From assembly GCA_030041495.1 (NCBI GenBank), contig JASHNT010000116.1:73998-136800 (forward strand): a stretch of 62,803 nucleotides of DNA. The letters run 5' to 3'. Position numbers and translations under genes: made by a program. Under the pieces are notes generated by a model that was given only the letters and a program-made list of their open reading frames with translations, searched no databases and was not told where the DNA came from. This document shows positions 1-8,514 of the stretch, in pieces (positions within the stretch are counted from its first letter, which is position 1; every line of letters starts with the position of its first letter). Source of the stretch: Bryobacteraceae bacterium (GTDB taxonomy: Bacteria > Acidobacteriota > Terriglobia > Bryobacterales > Bryobacteraceae).

Positions 1-135
1 ATACAGGCTGACGCCGCCGCCTTGCCAGGCGCCGGTGAAATCAGGTTTGCCGTCGGGTGTGCGAGGGATCGCCTTGGGCGCCTGCGCCAACGCCAGCGCT
101 GCGGAAAAAAGAATGCCGAACGCTAGAGGTTTCAT
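1..135 (-). CDS. Secreted protein of unknown function, 3' part outside the window
   Basis: Only the first 45 codons are present. The protein starts MKPLAFGILFSAALALAQA, a signal peptide with one Lys, a hydrophobic core and an AQA cleavage site, followed by IPRTPDGKPDFTGAWQGG. That P-D-x-x-G-x-W motif after the signal peptide is common in secreted acidobacterial proteins without assigned role. Its ATG overlaps the stop of the upstream small secreted gene (132-548) by four bases (ATGA), so the two are probably co-translated. It was found by reading the reverse complement of the window edge. The product beyond the edge cannot be judged. Confidence 0.7.
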   Translation of the reverse strand, partial: MKPLAFGILFSAALALAQAPKAIPRTPDGKPDFTGAWQGGGVSLY

Positions 136-548
136 TGTTTGGCGCCCTTGCTCGAATTCGGAGCCTCCTGCGCGGCGGGTCCGAAGTTGTACTTTTTCCC
201 GTCCGCGGTGGTGACTTCGCGGGCGGCGGCTCGCGCCGCGTTATCCCGCGCGCGATAGCCGGTGATGGTGATCGTGTCGCCAGCCGTCACGATATGCCGC
301 GTGAAGCCGGTGCGGGTAAGGGTGTTGGGCGGATAACCTTCCATGCCCCAAGTGGTCACCTTGCCACTGGCGTCCTTCACGTCAACGTAGATATAGGCGT
401 GGGGATTGGTCCATTCGACTTTGCTGACAACGCCGGTCAGCGTGACCAACGCCTGAGCGTCATACTCGGCTGCAAAGGAGTGATGCGCGGTGACCGGGAT
501 GGCGGCCATGAAAACAGCGGCGCCCGCGAGGAAAAGTCTCGATTTCAT
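132..548 (-). CDS. DUF6152-type small secreted protein
   Basis: A 138-residue exported protein. The start at 548 (MKSRLFLAGAAVFMAAIP) is preferred over one 14 codons upstream because it gives a clean signal peptide ending near TAHHSFAAEYD. The HHSFAAEYD stretch and the following GVVSKVEWTNPHAYIYVDV are hallmarks of the DUF6152 family, small periplasmic beta proteins whose role is not known. They often sit next to secreted proteins of the PDGKPDFTG type, as here (4-base overlap with 1-135). The C-terminal 25 residues are low complexity. Family assignment rests on motif recognition; function is unknown. Confidence 0.75.
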   Translation of the reverse strand: MKSRLFLAGAAVFMAAIPVTAHHSFAAEYDAQALVTLTGVVSKVEWTNPHAYIYVDVKDASGKVTTWGMEGYPPNTLTRTGFTRHIVTAGDTITITGYRARDNAARAAAREVTTADGKKYNFGPAAQEAPNSSKGAKQ

Positions 549-686
549 TCTGGGAAACCTCCAAGCCGCCGCTAAGATGGCGACTTGCATACAAGTTACC
601 GCGCCCCAGCCCGCCTGTCAACGCGAACACACGCCGACGCACGCCGTGTTAGCAGGCAAGCCGGGCGCGCTATCGTAAAAGAAGCA

Positions 687-1013
687 ATGGACGATCAGAC
701 CTTCCGCAACCGCGCCGATGCGGCGCTGGCCGATTTGCACAAGCGCCTTTCTCAGGCGTCCGACCGGCACGATTTCGAAGCCGATTTCAACGCCGGCGCC
801 ATGACGATCGAATTCGAAGACCGGCCGGCGAAGTTCGTGGTCAGTCCCAACGCTCCGGTGCGGCAGATCTGGGTTTCGGCGCATTCGAAAAGTTTCAAGC
901 TCGATTGGGATGACGTACGCGGCGCGTTCGTGCTCCCATCCACCAAACAAACTCTGGTGGAAATGATTGGGGAAGCGATCGGACAACAGCTTGGCGAAAC
1001 CGTGAGTCTGTAA
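687..1013 (+). CDS. cyaY: Frataxin-like iron donor protein CyaY
   Basis: A 108-residue protein starting MDDQTFRNRAD. It has the frataxin pattern: an N-terminal helix rich in acidic residues (RADAALADLHKRL), then the sheet EFEDRPAKFVVSPNAP, the strand RQIWVSAHSKSFKLDW with the conserved Q-I-W, and a C-terminal helix. The family binds iron on the acidic helix and strand and modulates Fe-S cluster assembly on IscU. Length fits bacterial CyaY (about 105-110). An in-frame start further upstream would add Arg-rich sequence not seen in the family. Four bases separate it from hemW, a radical SAM 4Fe-4S enzyme, which fits an Fe-S-linked operon. Confidence 0.85.
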   Translation: MDDQTFRNRADAALADLHKRLSQASDRHDFEADFNAGAMTIEFEDRPAKFVVSPNAPVRQIWVSAHSKSFKLDWDDVRGAFVLPSTKQTLVEMIGEAIGQQLGETVSL

Positions 1014-1017
1014 AACT

Positions 1018-2097
1018 ATGGCAGGAGTCTATCTTTCCTATCCGTTCTGCGCGCAGAAGTGCACCTATTGCAACTTCGCGAGCGGCGTGCAGCCGCGCGA
1101 GCTGGAGCGGGAGTATCTCGACGCCCTGCGGGAGGAGATCGAAAGCGCCAACTGGCCTTGGACACCGAAAACTGTGTATCTCGGTGGCGGAACGCCCAGC
1201 CAGATGGAGCCGGGGATCCTCGCTGAAATTTTGAAGCTGATCCCGGGCCGGCCGTGGATGGAAGCCACCATCGAAACCGCTCCCGGCTCGCTCACTCCGG
1301 CCAAAGCGCGAGCCTGGCGTGACGGCGGGATCAACCGCGTCAGCCTCGGCGTGCAATCTTTCGAGCCTCGGGAGCTGGCCCGCACCGGACGCAAACACAC
1401 CGCCGAAATCGTTGCACAAGAGATCGCGATGCTGCGCGAGCAAGGGCTCGCGAATTTCAATCTCGATTTGATCGCAGGGCTGCCAGGGCAGACCCGCGAG
1501 TCATGGAGGCGATCGCTCGATTGGATCGAGCGGCTGGATCCGCCCCACGTCTCCGTTTACATGCTGGAGATCGATGAAGACAGCCGCTTAGGCGCAGAGG
1601 TGTTGGCGCTCGGGAGGCGCTACGGGGCTCCGGAGGTGCCTTCGGAAGAGGCGATCGCGGAGTTTTATGAGACGGCCGTCGCACACCTGAGCAAGTTGGG
1701 CATCGCGCGGTACGAGATATCGAATTTCGCGCGTCCCGGCTCTGAATCGAAGCACAATCTCAAATACTGGCGCCGTGAGCCGTACCTCGGCTTTGGCGCG
1801 GATGCGCATTCCTTCGACGGCGCGACGCGTTGGCAGAATGCGGAGACTGCCGCGGCATACGTGGAGCGGCGCGCGCGCGGTTTGCCCTTCGCTACGGAGA
1901 TTGCTCCCGCGCAACCGGGCGAGGCGTTTTTCCTGGGACTGCGGCTGGAGCAGGGCATGGAAGCGGACTGGGCGCCCTACGAGGGGGCCATGCGAAGGTT
2001 CGAACTCGACGGGCTGGTCGAGCGCGAGGGCAACCGAGCGCGCCTGACACCGCGTGGCGTGCTGCTGTCGAATGAAGTTTTCACGGAGTTCGTATGA
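1018..2097 (+). CDS. hemW: Heme chaperone HemW (radical SAM)
   Basis: 359 residues. The radical SAM motif [11 protein letters not shown] (Cys11, Cys15, Cys18) lies at the N terminus, followed by YLGGGTPS and a TIM-barrel core with [12 protein letters not shown] and [14 protein letters not shown]. The C-terminal [18 protein letters not shown] is typical of HemW (formerly HemN-like). HemW binds heme and inserts it into respiratory enzymes rather than acting as coproporphyrinogen dehydrogenase. HemN's own extra N-terminal residues are absent, supporting HemW. It lies between cyaY and the threonine aldolase gene, whose ATG overlaps its stop (ATGA at 2094-2097). Confidence 0.9.
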   Translation: MAGVYLSYPFCAQKCTYCNFASGVQPRELEREYLDALREEIESANWPWTPKTVYLGGGTPSQMEPGILAEILKLIPGRPWMEATIETAPGSLTPAKARAWRDGGINRVSLGVQSFEPRELARTGRKHTAEIVAQEIAMLREQGLANFNLDLIAGLPGQTRESWRRSLDWIERLDPPHVSVYMLEIDEDSRLGAEVLALGRRYGAPEVPSEEAIAEFYETAVAHLSKLGIARYEISNFARPGSESKHNLKYWRREPYLGFGADAHSFDGATRWQNAETAAAYVERRARGLPFATEIAPAQPGEAFFLGLRLEQGMEADWAPYEGAMRRFELDGLVEREGNRARLTPRGVLLSNEVFTEFV

Positions 2098-3137
2098 GCG
2101 GCGCCCATCTGATTGATCTGCGAAGCGACACGGTCACCAAGCCGACTCCGGCGATGCGCCGCGCGATGGCGGAGGCTGAGGTCGGCGACGACGTGTACGG
2201 GGAAGATCCGACCGTTAATCGCCTGGAACAACGCGCCGCGGAGATGGTAGGCAAGCAAGCCGCTCTGTTCGTGCCTACAGGCACCATGGGCAACACCATC
2301 GGCATCAAAGTGAACACCAATCACGGTGAAGAAGTGCTGTGCGACGACCGCGCGCACATCCTGGATTGGGAACTCTCCATGACCGCCTGGTTCAGCGGAT
2401 GCCTGGTGCGGGCGGTGCCGTCTGCGGACGGGGTTCTCCGCTGGCGCGACATCGAGCCCCATTTGCGGGCCAGTGGGCCGCACAACGCGCCGACTTCGCT
2501 GGTCCATCTGGAACATCCGCACAACATGGGCGGCGGCACTTTGTATCCGCTGGAGGAAATCGATACGATTTGCGAGCGCGCGCATGAACGGGGCGTCCGC
2601 GTGCACATGGACGGAGCCCGCCTGTTCAACGCTGTCGCGGCTTCGGGCCTTCCCGCCTCGCGCATCGCCGCGAACGTCGATACCGTCATGTTCTGCCTGT
2701 CGAAGGGATTGGCCGCGCCGGTAGGCTCGATGCTGGCGGGTGCGCCCGAGGCGATGGAGCGCGGGCGCTTGTACCGCAAGCGGCTCGGCGGAGGGATGCG
2801 GCAGGCGGGCGTGCTGGCCGCGGCGGGATTGATCGCGCTCGAGGAAATGCCGAAGAGGCTGTGCGAGGATCACTCCAACGCTAAGTTCCTTGCGGAAGGT
2901 CTCGCTAAGCTGCCCGTCGTCTGTATCGACCCGGGCAAAGTGGTAACCAATATCGTGATCTTCGATATGGCACGCTCCAGCCTCGCTCCGGAACAGTTGA
3001 CAGCGGAGGCGCAGGCTCGCGGCCTGCTGCTGGCGGGCGTAGGAGGAACACGAATCCGCCTGGTCACTCACGTGGACGTGACGCGCGCGGATTGCGAACG
3101 GGCTCTGGAAGTCCTCGGCTCCCTGCTGGGAGGCTAG
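2094..3137 (+). CDS. ltaE: Low-specificity L-threonine aldolase
   Basis: 347 residues, PLP fold type I. The N terminus [19 protein letters not shown] and the [17 protein letters not shown] segment are diagnostic of threonine aldolases, which cleave L-threonine or L-allo-threonine to glycine and acetaldehyde. The PLP-binding lysine lies in [15 protein letters not shown], near residue 200. [10 protein letters not shown] supplies the aspartate contacting the PLP ring nitrogen. Translation is probably coupled to hemW by the 4-base overlap. The stop codon shares the palindrome CTAG with the stop of convergent rpsU, so the two genes overlap by four bases. Confidence 0.9.
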   Translation: MSGAHLIDLRSDTVTKPTPAMRRAMAEAEVGDDVYGEDPTVNRLEQRAAEMVGKQAALFVPTGTMGNTIGIKVNTNHGEEVLCDDRAHILDWELSMTAWFSGCLVRAVPSADGVLRWRDIEPHLRASGPHNAPTSLVHLEHPHNMGGGTLYPLEEIDTICERAHERGVRVHMDGARLFNAVAASGLPASRIAANVDTVMFCLSKGLAAPVGSMLAGAPEAMERGRLYRKRLGGGMRQAGVLAAAGLIALEEMPKRLCEDHSNAKFLAEGLAKLPVVCIDPGKVVTNIVIFDMARSSLAPEQLTAEAQARGLLLAGVGGTRIRLVTHVDVTRADCERALEVLGSLLGG

Positions 3138-3346
3138 CGGGCGGGTTCGGCTACGGTATCGCGGGTGCGGCGCTTACGGTTCCGCTTGCGGGCGAGAGCC
3201 GACTTGATGCGCTTCTTCTCCCCTGGCTTCAGGTAGAAGGAATGGCGCTTGGTTTCCTTGATGATGTCCTCTTGCAGAACCTTGCGTTTGAAGCGGCGCA
3301 ACGCGCTTTCGATGGTCTCGCCATCCACGATGTAGACTTCAGCCAA
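3134..3346 (-). CDS. rpsU: 30S ribosomal protein S21
   Basis: A 70-residue basic protein starting [19 protein letters not shown] and containing [19 protein letters not shown], then a Lys/Arg-rich tail with [16 protein letters not shown]. This is the complete S21 pattern (usual length 60-75). S21 sits on the small-subunit platform near the anti-Shine-Dalgarno end of 16S rRNA. It is transcribed convergently with ltaE and shares its stop-codon palindrome. Confidence 0.93.
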   Translation of the reverse strand: MAEVYIVDGETIESALRRFKRKVLQEDIIKETKRHSFYLKPGEKKRIKSALARKRNRKRRTRDTVAEPAR

Positions 3347-3408
3347 CCGGAACTCTCCTTGATTCAGTGTAGGCTTTCAGGATAACAGTTTTAAGGGCAG
3401 CAACGCGT

Positions 3409-3423
3409 GGGGAGCTGCTCCCC
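3409..3423. terminator. Short perfect hairpin between two minus-strand genes
   Basis: GGGGAGC and GCTCCCC form a 7-bp perfect inverted repeat around a single T. It lies 8 bases past the stop of the RRM gene (3431-3745) and upstream of rpsU. No U-run follows on either strand, so this is not a canonical intrinsic terminator; it may limit 3' decay or readthrough. Confidence 0.3.
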
Positions 3424-3430
3424 GATTGAT

Positions 3431-3745
3431 TTACCAGCGGCCGCGTCCGCCGTGCCCGCCGCGTCCGCCGCCGCCGCCGAAGGAACGCCCTCCGCCCTGA
3501 GGTTTCGGGCGAGCTTCGTTCACGTTCATCGTCCGTCCGTTCAGCTCCGCGCCGTTCAATTGGCTGATGGCGTTCTCGGCCTCCTGCCGGTTGGTCATTT
3601 CCACGAAGGCGAATCCGCGCGGCTGGCCAGTGTCGCGATCGGTGATGATGTTGACGCGCTCTACGCTCCCGAATTGGGCGAAAGCAGCGTACAATTCATC
3701 CTGGGTGGTCTGGAAATTGAGATTTCCTACAAAAATGTTGGTCAT
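3431..3745 (-). CDS. RRM-domain RNA-binding protein, Gly-rich tail
   Basis: 104 residues. A single RNA recognition motif spans residues 3-80, with RNP2 IFVGNL (4-9) and RNP1 RGFAFVEM (43-50), the aromatic residues that stack on RNA being present. The tail from about residue 82 is Gly/Arg/His-rich (GGGRSFGGGGGRGGHGGRGRW), shown here as the full 21-residue C terminus split by type: mainly Gly repeats with Arg and His. Such small proteins are known from cyanobacteria and other bacteria, often linked to cold or stress. It precedes rpsU on the same strand with an 84-base gap. Target RNAs cannot be inferred. Confidence 0.88.
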   Translation of the reverse strand: MTNIFVGNLNFQTTQDELYAAFAQFGSVERVNIITDRDTGQPRGFAFVEMTNRQEAENAISQLNGAELNGRTMNVNEARPKPQGGGRSFGGGGGRGGHGGRGRW

Positions 3746-3920
3746 TCAGTTCTGATCCTTGTATCCACGATACACAAAAATTATCTTCGGCAGACGGCGT
3801 CGAAATCCAATCTGAAAAGGACCAGAACGCAGCACAGCAGGCAGCCCCCGAAAAGACGCGAGCACCATCAAAGACATCCCAAGTGTACCACTCGGAGTGC
3901 CGGGTTGGAGCGGCCGTTTG

Positions 3921-4358
3921 CTACTTCACCAAATCGAGGAATCGGGAGCGGAGCGCGCGGGCGGTTTTTGGATCCGGCGCGACCACCAGCACGGTGTCGT
4001 CGCCGGCAATGGTTCCGGTGACGTCGGGCCAGTCGGCATGATCCAGCGCCGAAGCCAGTGCGTTGGCGTGACCAGGCGGTGTCCGAAGCACCAGCAAGTT
4101 TTGCGCCAGCCGCACATCCCGCAGGAATTCGCGGGCGACGGAATCGAACGCCGGAGCGGCGGGCGCGCCGGGGCCGGGCGTTTGCGAGTAGCCATCCGGC
4201 GTCTTGACCAAGCCGAGCTCATGGATATCCCGCGAAAGAGTGACCTGCGTGGCGGAGATACCTTGTTCGCCGAGCGCGGCCGCGAGTTCTTCCTGGGTAT
4301 GGATACGGCGGCCGCGGACGAGTTTCAGGATCTGGCCGTGGCGATAACTCTTGTTCAT
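3921..4358 (-). CDS. argR: Arginine repressor ArgR
   Basis: 145 residues from the ATG at 4358, one base after the argH stop; a longer reading frame would overlap argH and add unrelated sequence. The N-terminal winged helix-turn-helix includes [15 protein letters not shown] and [17 protein letters not shown], the SR-containing recognition helix. The C-terminal domain ends with [15 protein letters not shown], where the Asp pair contacts L-arginine and supports hexamer formation. The co-repressor is arginine. It is the last gene of the argG-argH-argR run, giving feedback within the same cluster. Likely targets are the two boxes upstream of argF (8090-8123). Confidence 0.9.
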   Translation of the reverse strand: MNKSYRHGQILKLVRGRRIHTQEELAAALGEQGISATQVTLSRDIHELGLVKTPDGYSQTPGPGAPAAPAFDSVAREFLRDVRLAQNLLVLRTPPGHANALASALDHADWPDVTGTIAGDDTVLVVAPDPKTARALRSRFLDLVK

Positions 4359-4359
4359 C

Positions 4360-5742
4360 CTACAAGCGCCAGGACTGAAGGCGCTGTGCGGCTTCCTCCA
4401 GCGCGGCGGCGACGGAGGACGGTCCGGTGCCACCTTTGATTTCGCGGGTTCTCATTCCTTGCGCCGGATTCATCAGTGCGATCATCTCGGCCTTGAATTC
4501 CGGAGCGAAGCTGGTGAGCTCGCTGGCCGTCCATTGCGCAGGCTGCTTGCCCTTCTGCAGGCTCTCCAATACCAGGCGGCCGACAATCTGGTGCGCTTGA
4601 TGAAACGGCGTGCCATTGCGCGCGAGCGCCTCCGCCAGATCCGTTGCGACTGCCCAGCTTTCCTCGGCGGCCGACGCCGGCCGCGCGGGATTGAGGCGCG
4701 CGGAGCTGATCACCGCAGCCATCATCTCCAGCGATCCGGTGAGATGATGCGCGGCGTCGAACAGAGGCTGCTTGTCCTCCTGCAAGTCGCGATTGTACGT
4801 CGACGGCAAACCTTTCAGCGTGACGAACAGCGCCGTCAGGTCGCCGAAGACGCGGCCGGATTTGCCGCGGATCAGCTCCAGCGAATCAGGATTCTTCTTC
4901 TGCGGCATCAAACTGGAGCCGCTGGTGACGTCGTCGGCCAGTTCCAGCCATGCGAACTCTTCGCTCGAATACAGAATCCAGTCTTCGGCCAGGCGGCTCA
5001 GGTGCAGCATGGTGGTGGAGGCGGCGTAAAGAAAATCCAGCGCGAAATCGCGGTCCGCTGAAACATCCATGCTGTTGTTGGTAACGGAGGCAAAGCCGAG
5101 ATCGCGCGCGATCGCCTCTCGATCGAAAGCGAAGCCGGAGCCGGCCAGAGCTCCGGAGCCGAGCGGCAGAACGTTCACGCGGGTTCTGGCCTGCTTGAGG
5201 CGTTCCAGATCGCGGGCGAACATCTCGAAATACGCCAGCAGATAGTGCGGCCACAGCACTGCTTGAGCCCGGCGAAGGTGCGTATATCCGGGGACGATCG
5301 CCTCCGGATTCTTGCGCGCGCATTCGAGCAGCGCTTCGAGCAGCGCCAGCAGCAACGCCGAGGCACGGTCGATCTCTTCGCGCAGCCACAGCCGCAGGTC
5401 GAGCGACACCTGCTCATTGCGGCTGCGGCCGGTGTGAATTTTATCGGCCAACGCGCCGGCGCGATCCTTCAGCTTGCGGATGACCAGCGTATGCACGTCC
5501 TCGTCGGTCGCGCCGTCGTAGAAATGTGCGCTGCGCGCTTGTTCCCGCAGGGTCTCGAAGGCTTGGACCAGAGTGGCCCGCTCCGTTTCGGTGAGAATGC
5601 CGACGCTCTCTAGCGCCCAAGCGAAAGCAATGGAGCCGCGGATATCGGCGTCGATCAGGCGGCGGTCGAAGTCGAGAGAGCCGGAGAAGCGTTCGAAGAC
5701 TGCTGACGGTCCTTCGGCGAAACGGCCGCCCCAGAGCTTCAT
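4360..5742 (-). CDS. argH: Argininosuccinate lyase
   Basis: 460 residues. It starts [18 protein letters not shown] after Met, contains [17 protein letters not shown] and the superfamily signature [11 protein letters not shown], whose serine loop carries the catalytic base. The enzyme splits argininosuccinate into arginine and fumarate, the last step of arginine synthesis. Its ATG overlaps the argG stop by four bases and argR follows after one base, so argG-argH-argR form one transcription unit. Confidence 0.95.
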   Translation of the reverse strand: MKLWGGRFAEGPSAVFERFSGSLDFDRRLIDADIRGSIAFAWALESVGILTETERATLVQAFETLREQARSAHFYDGATDEDVHTLVIRKLKDRAGALADKIHTGRSRNEQVSLDLRLWLREEIDRASALLLALLEALLECARKNPEAIVPGYTHLRRAQAVLWPHYLLAYFEMFARDLERLKQARTRVNVLPLGSGALAGSGFAFDREAIARDLGFASVTNNSMDVSADRDFALDFLYAASTTMLHLSRLAEDWILYSSEEFAWLELADDVTSGSSLMPQKKNPDSLELIRGKSGRVFGDLTALFVTLKGLPSTYNRDLQEDKQPLFDAAHHLTGSLEMMAAVISSARLNPARPASAAEESWAVATDLAEALARNGTPFHQAHQIVGRLVLESLQKGKQPAQWTASELTSFAPEFKAEMIALMNPAQGMRTREIKGGTGPSSVAAALEEAAQRLQSWRL

Positions 5743-6959
5743 ACCGATTTTTTGTGAGCCTTCTGAAGCGACGCCCGCACTTGCACGGGCAAACCGATCA
5801 GGTTGATGAAGCCGCGCGCGTCGCGTTGGTCGTATTCGGCGCCCATGGTGAAGCTGGCGATATCCAGCGAGTATAGCGAATATGGCGACTTGCGGCTGAC
5901 CGGTTGTATGTTTCCTTTATACAAGCGAAGCGCGATTTCACCGGTTGTGGTTTCGCTTGCCTTCTCAAAGAACGCGTCCAGCGACTCGCGCAGAGGCGTG
6001 AACCACAGGCCGTTATAGACCAGCTCCGCGTAATCCAGCGCCAGCTTCTGCTTGTAGTGCGCCATGTCCTTGGGGAGCGTCAGCGCTTCCAGCTCCCTGT
6101 GCGCGGCCATGATCAACGTGCCGCCGGGAGTCTCATAGCAGCCGCGAGATTTCATGCCGACGAAGCGGTTTTCGACCAGATCGATACGGCCGATGCCGTT
6201 CTCCGATCCGATGCGATTCAATTCTTCGAGTAATGCGACTGCCGAGGCTTTCTTGCCGTTGACCGACACCGGCCGTCCGTTCTCGAAGCCGATGGTAACG
6301 TCGGTTGCCTTATCCGGGGCTTCCTTCGCGCTTTCGGTGAGCATCCAGATATCGTCCGGAGCCGCGTTGGCGGGGTCCTCCAGCGCGCCGCCTTCGTGCG
6401 AAATGTGCCAGATGTTCCGGTCGCGCGAGTAAATTTTCGTGGTGGATTGGGAGATCGGAACCTTGTGCTTGGCTGCGTAGGAGATGGCATCCTCGCGCGA
6501 AACAATGTCCCACTCGCGCCACGGCGCGATCACCGCCAGATGCGGCGCCAGGGCCTTGTAGGTGATCTCGAAGCGGACCTGATCGTTGCCCTTGCCGGTG
6601 CATCCGTGCGCCAGCGCATCGCACCCGGTGGCGAGCGCCACCTCAACCTGCTTCTTTGCCAGCAGCGGCCGCGCGATTGAGGTGCCAAGGAGATACTTGT
6701 GCTCGTATTCCCCGCCGGCGCGCACCAGCCGCCACAAATACTCGGAAACGAATTCCTCACGCATGTCGGCGACGTGAACGTCGGAAGCTCCGGTCGCGCG
6801 CGCTTTGGCTTCGAGGCCGGTCAGCTCGTCGCCGCCCTGGCCGATGTCGCCGCAAACTGCGACGACTTCGCAGCCGTAGTTTTCTTTAAGCCACGGAATA
6901 ATAATGGATGTATCCAGGCCGCCCGAATAAGCAAGGGCTACCTTCTTGGGTTTGGTCAT
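5739..6959 (-). CDS. argG: Argininosuccinate synthase
   Basis: 406 residues. The ATP-pyrophosphatase loop AYSGGLDTS lies at residues 10-18. Further family motifs are CGDIGQGGDEL, GCTGKGNDQVRFE and SRGCYETPGGT. It joins citrulline and aspartate at the cost of ATP. The gene heads argG-argH-argR, separated from argF by 164 bases that contain two degenerate copies of the dispersed repeat (6981-7029). I saw no ARG-box-like palindrome in that gap, so repression may act mainly through argF. Confidence 0.95.
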   Translation of the reverse strand: MTKPKKVALAYSGGLDTSIIIPWLKENYGCEVVAVCGDIGQGGDELTGLEAKARATGASDVHVADMREEFVSEYLWRLVRAGGEYEHKYLLGTSIARPLLAKKQVEVALATGCDALAHGCTGKGNDQVRFEITYKALAPHLAVIAPWREWDIVSREDAISYAAKHKVPISQSTTKIYSRDRNIWHISHEGGALEDPANAAPDDIWMLTESAKEAPDKATDVTIGFENGRPVSVNGKKASAVALLEELNRIGSENGIGRIDLVENRFVGMKSRGCYETPGGTLIMAAHRELEALTLPKDMAHYKQKLALDYAELVYNGLWFTPLRESLDAFFEKASETTTGEIALRLYKGNIQPVSRKSPYSLYSLDIASFTMGAEYDQRDARGFINLIGLPVQVRASLQKAHKKSV

Positions 6960-6980
6960 AGAAATTCCGATTGTACCCCT

Positions 6981-7029
6981 TAGTCACGAATCGGCGCGAA
7001 CCGGATCTCAGCCACGAATCAACGTGAAC
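6981..7029 (+). repeat. Two degenerate copies of a dispersed ~21-bp repeat
   Basis: TAGTCACGAATCGGCGCGAA (from 6981) and CAGCCACGAATCAACGTGAA (from 7009) lie in tandem in the argF-argG gap. They resemble the copies at 23955, 26358 and 27502 (consensus roughly AGCCRCGAATSRACGCGAA). The element contains two CGAAT half-motifs about 10 bp apart. Its role is unknown. Confidence 0.6.
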
Positions 7030-7123
7030 GAAAGAAAAATTACGACGCCGGCGCGGACGTCATCGCGTTCCATCAAACCGGTCGTCATGATCCGCGCCAG
7101 GCTCCATAGGGCCGGCGAGTTAT

Positions 7124-8074
7124 CTAAGAGCTGAGGAGCGTCAACAAAAGAGCCTTCTGCGCGTGCAGGCGGTTTTCAGCCTGATCGAAGACCACCGAGC
7201 GCGGCGATTCGATGACTTCCTCGGTAACTTCTTCGCCGCGATGCGCCGGCAAACAATGCATGAAGATGGCGTCGGGGCGCGCCTGCGCGAACATCGCTGC
7301 ATCGACTTGATACGGCTGAAACGCGGCCAGGCGGACGGCCGATTCGGATTCTTGCCCCATGCTGGTCCAAACGTCGGTGTAGACCGCGTGCGCCCCGGCG
7401 AGCGCCTCGGCAGGATCGTGAGTGATGGTGATGCGGCCGGCCTTCGAAGCCTGCTCGGCAATGGCGGCGTTAGGTTCATACCCGGCCGGAGTGGCCACGG
7501 CCACGTGAACGCCCAGGCGCCCGGCGGTCAGCATCAGCGAATGCGCGACATTATTGCCGTCCCCGATGAACGCTAACTTCAGTCCCTCCAGGCGGCCGTA
7601 GTGCTCTTCGAGCGTTTGAATGTCAGCCAGGATCTGGCACGGATGGTACAGATCGCTTAGGGCGTTGATCACCGGGATGTGCGTCCAGGCCGCGAGCTCC
7701 TCAATGGTGGTGTGAGAGAAAACACGCGCGACAATTCCTTGGGTCCAGCGGTCGAGGTTGCGGGCGACGTCCTTGACCGGCTCCCGGCCGTTGATGTGTC
7801 CGGCGTAGTTGACCGCGTCGCCGCCGAGCTGTTTGATGGCGAGCTCAAAGGTCAGGCGCGTGCGCAGCGATGGTTTCTCGAACAGCAGAGCCAGGTACCG
7901 GCCGGCCAGCGACTGCGCGTAACGCAGCGGCGTCCGCTTCATGCGCCCGGCCAGCTCGAGCAGGCGCTCGATCGCACCGGTGGAAAGGTCGAGATCGGTA
8001 ACCAGCCGGGTTGGTTTCGGCTCAGCCGGCGTTTTCTGGAGCATCGCGGTGTCGACAAGGACAGGCATGGCCAT
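7124..8074 (-). CDS. argF: Ornithine carbamoyltransferase
   Basis: About 316 residues. Carbamoyl-phosphate binding is shown by FEKPSLRTRLTFE, where the usual Ser-Thr is Ser-Leu. Ornithine and carbamoyl-phosphate motifs ALSDLYHPCQILAD and HCLPAHRGEEVTEEVI are intact. Three in-frame ATGs lie at 8080, 8074 and 8068. The GGAGG just before the first leaves it no spacer, so 8074 (6-base spacer) is preferred. Transcribed ahead of argG, with its own promoter overlapped by two ARG-box-like sites. The HPCQ and HCLP motifs argue for ornithine rather than aspartate transcarbamylase; N-acetylornithine cannot be fully excluded. Confidence 0.92.
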   Translation of the reverse strand: MAMPVLVDTAMLQKTPAEPKPTRLVTDLDLSTGAIERLLELAGRMKRTPLRYAQSLAGRYLALLFEKPSLRTRLTFELAIKQLGGDAVNYAGHINGREPVKDVARNLDRWTQGIVARVFSHTTIEELAAWTHIPVINALSDLYHPCQILADIQTLEEHYGRLEGLKLAFIGDGNNVAHSLMLTAGRLGVHVAVATPAGYEPNAAIAEQASKAGRITITHDPAEALAGAHAVYTDVWTSMGQESESAVRLAAFQPYQVDAAMFAQARPDAIFMHCLPAHRGEEVTEEVIESPRSVVFDQAENRLHAQKALLLTLLSS

Positions 8075-8089
8075 GGGCATCCTCCACTA

Positions 8090-8124
8090 AGAATACTTAT
8101 ACATCATGGTGAATAAAAATGCAA
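8090..8124 (-). promoter_or_regulatory. argF promoter with two ARG-box-like operators
   Basis: On the forward strand AGAATACTTATACA (8090-8103) and TGAATAAAAATGCA (8110-8123) each match 11 of 14 positions of the ARG box core TGAATAATTATTCA. Their centres are 20 bp apart, close to the 21-bp spacing of paired E. coli ARG boxes. Reading the minus strand, TTGCAT (8119-8124) and TATAAG (8096-8101) are separated by 17 bp, a sigma-70-like promoter that the boxes would cover. The pairing with argR 3.7 kb away supports arginine-dependent repression. Confidence 0.65.
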
Positions 8125-8190
8125 GCCCGTGGAGGGGGGATGGAGACACGATGCAGCGCCGTTCCGGAAACGAGCGACGGGGAACCGGGA

Positions 8191-8421
8191 TCAGGCTTTC
8201 GGCGCGGGCGGCGGAAGCTCGCGCGCCGGGCAAAGAGACTGGAACCCTTGCTTGCGATGCGATCCGTCGCAGAAAGGTTTGTTTTCGGAATGGCCGCAGC
8301 GGCACAGGCCGATGGAGGCTCGGCCGCCCAACCCGAAGGCGTTGCCCTCGGAATCGGTAATGACGAAGTCGCCCTCGACGCGGATGGAACCGTTGGGATT
8401 GATAGTGATCTTGGCTGGCAT
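8191..8421 (-). CDS. CDGSH-type iron-sulfur protein
   Basis: 76 residues. The cluster-binding motif CRCGHSENKPFCDGSH has the three-Cys, one-His arrangement (C-x-C-...-C-x2-x-H) that holds a redox-active, pH-sensitive 2Fe-2S cluster. The N-terminal half is a small beta region (KITINPNGSIRVEGDFVI) common in bacterial members. The tail ends with a short Pro-rich stretch. Role in bacteria is not settled; Fe-S or redox transfer is likely. It lies upstream of argF on the same strand, 110 bases away and separated by the argF promoter. Confidence 0.88.
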   Translation of the reverse strand: MPAKITINPNGSIRVEGDFVITDSEGNAFGLGGRASIGLCRCGHSENKPFCDGSHRKQGFQSLCPARELPPPAPKA

Positions 8422-8514
8422 CTCCTATCGATGCTAACAGAAGCCGTCTCCAGCGCGAGCGCGCGGGTATCTATAATGGGCCATGCCGTTTTCTTCCGGA
8501 GAACCTGAAAACAA

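Noticed and set aside
3746-3920. Possible cold-shock type 5' leader or small RNA upstream of the RRM gene
   Set aside because: No convincing stem-loop series or promoter could be established by eye.
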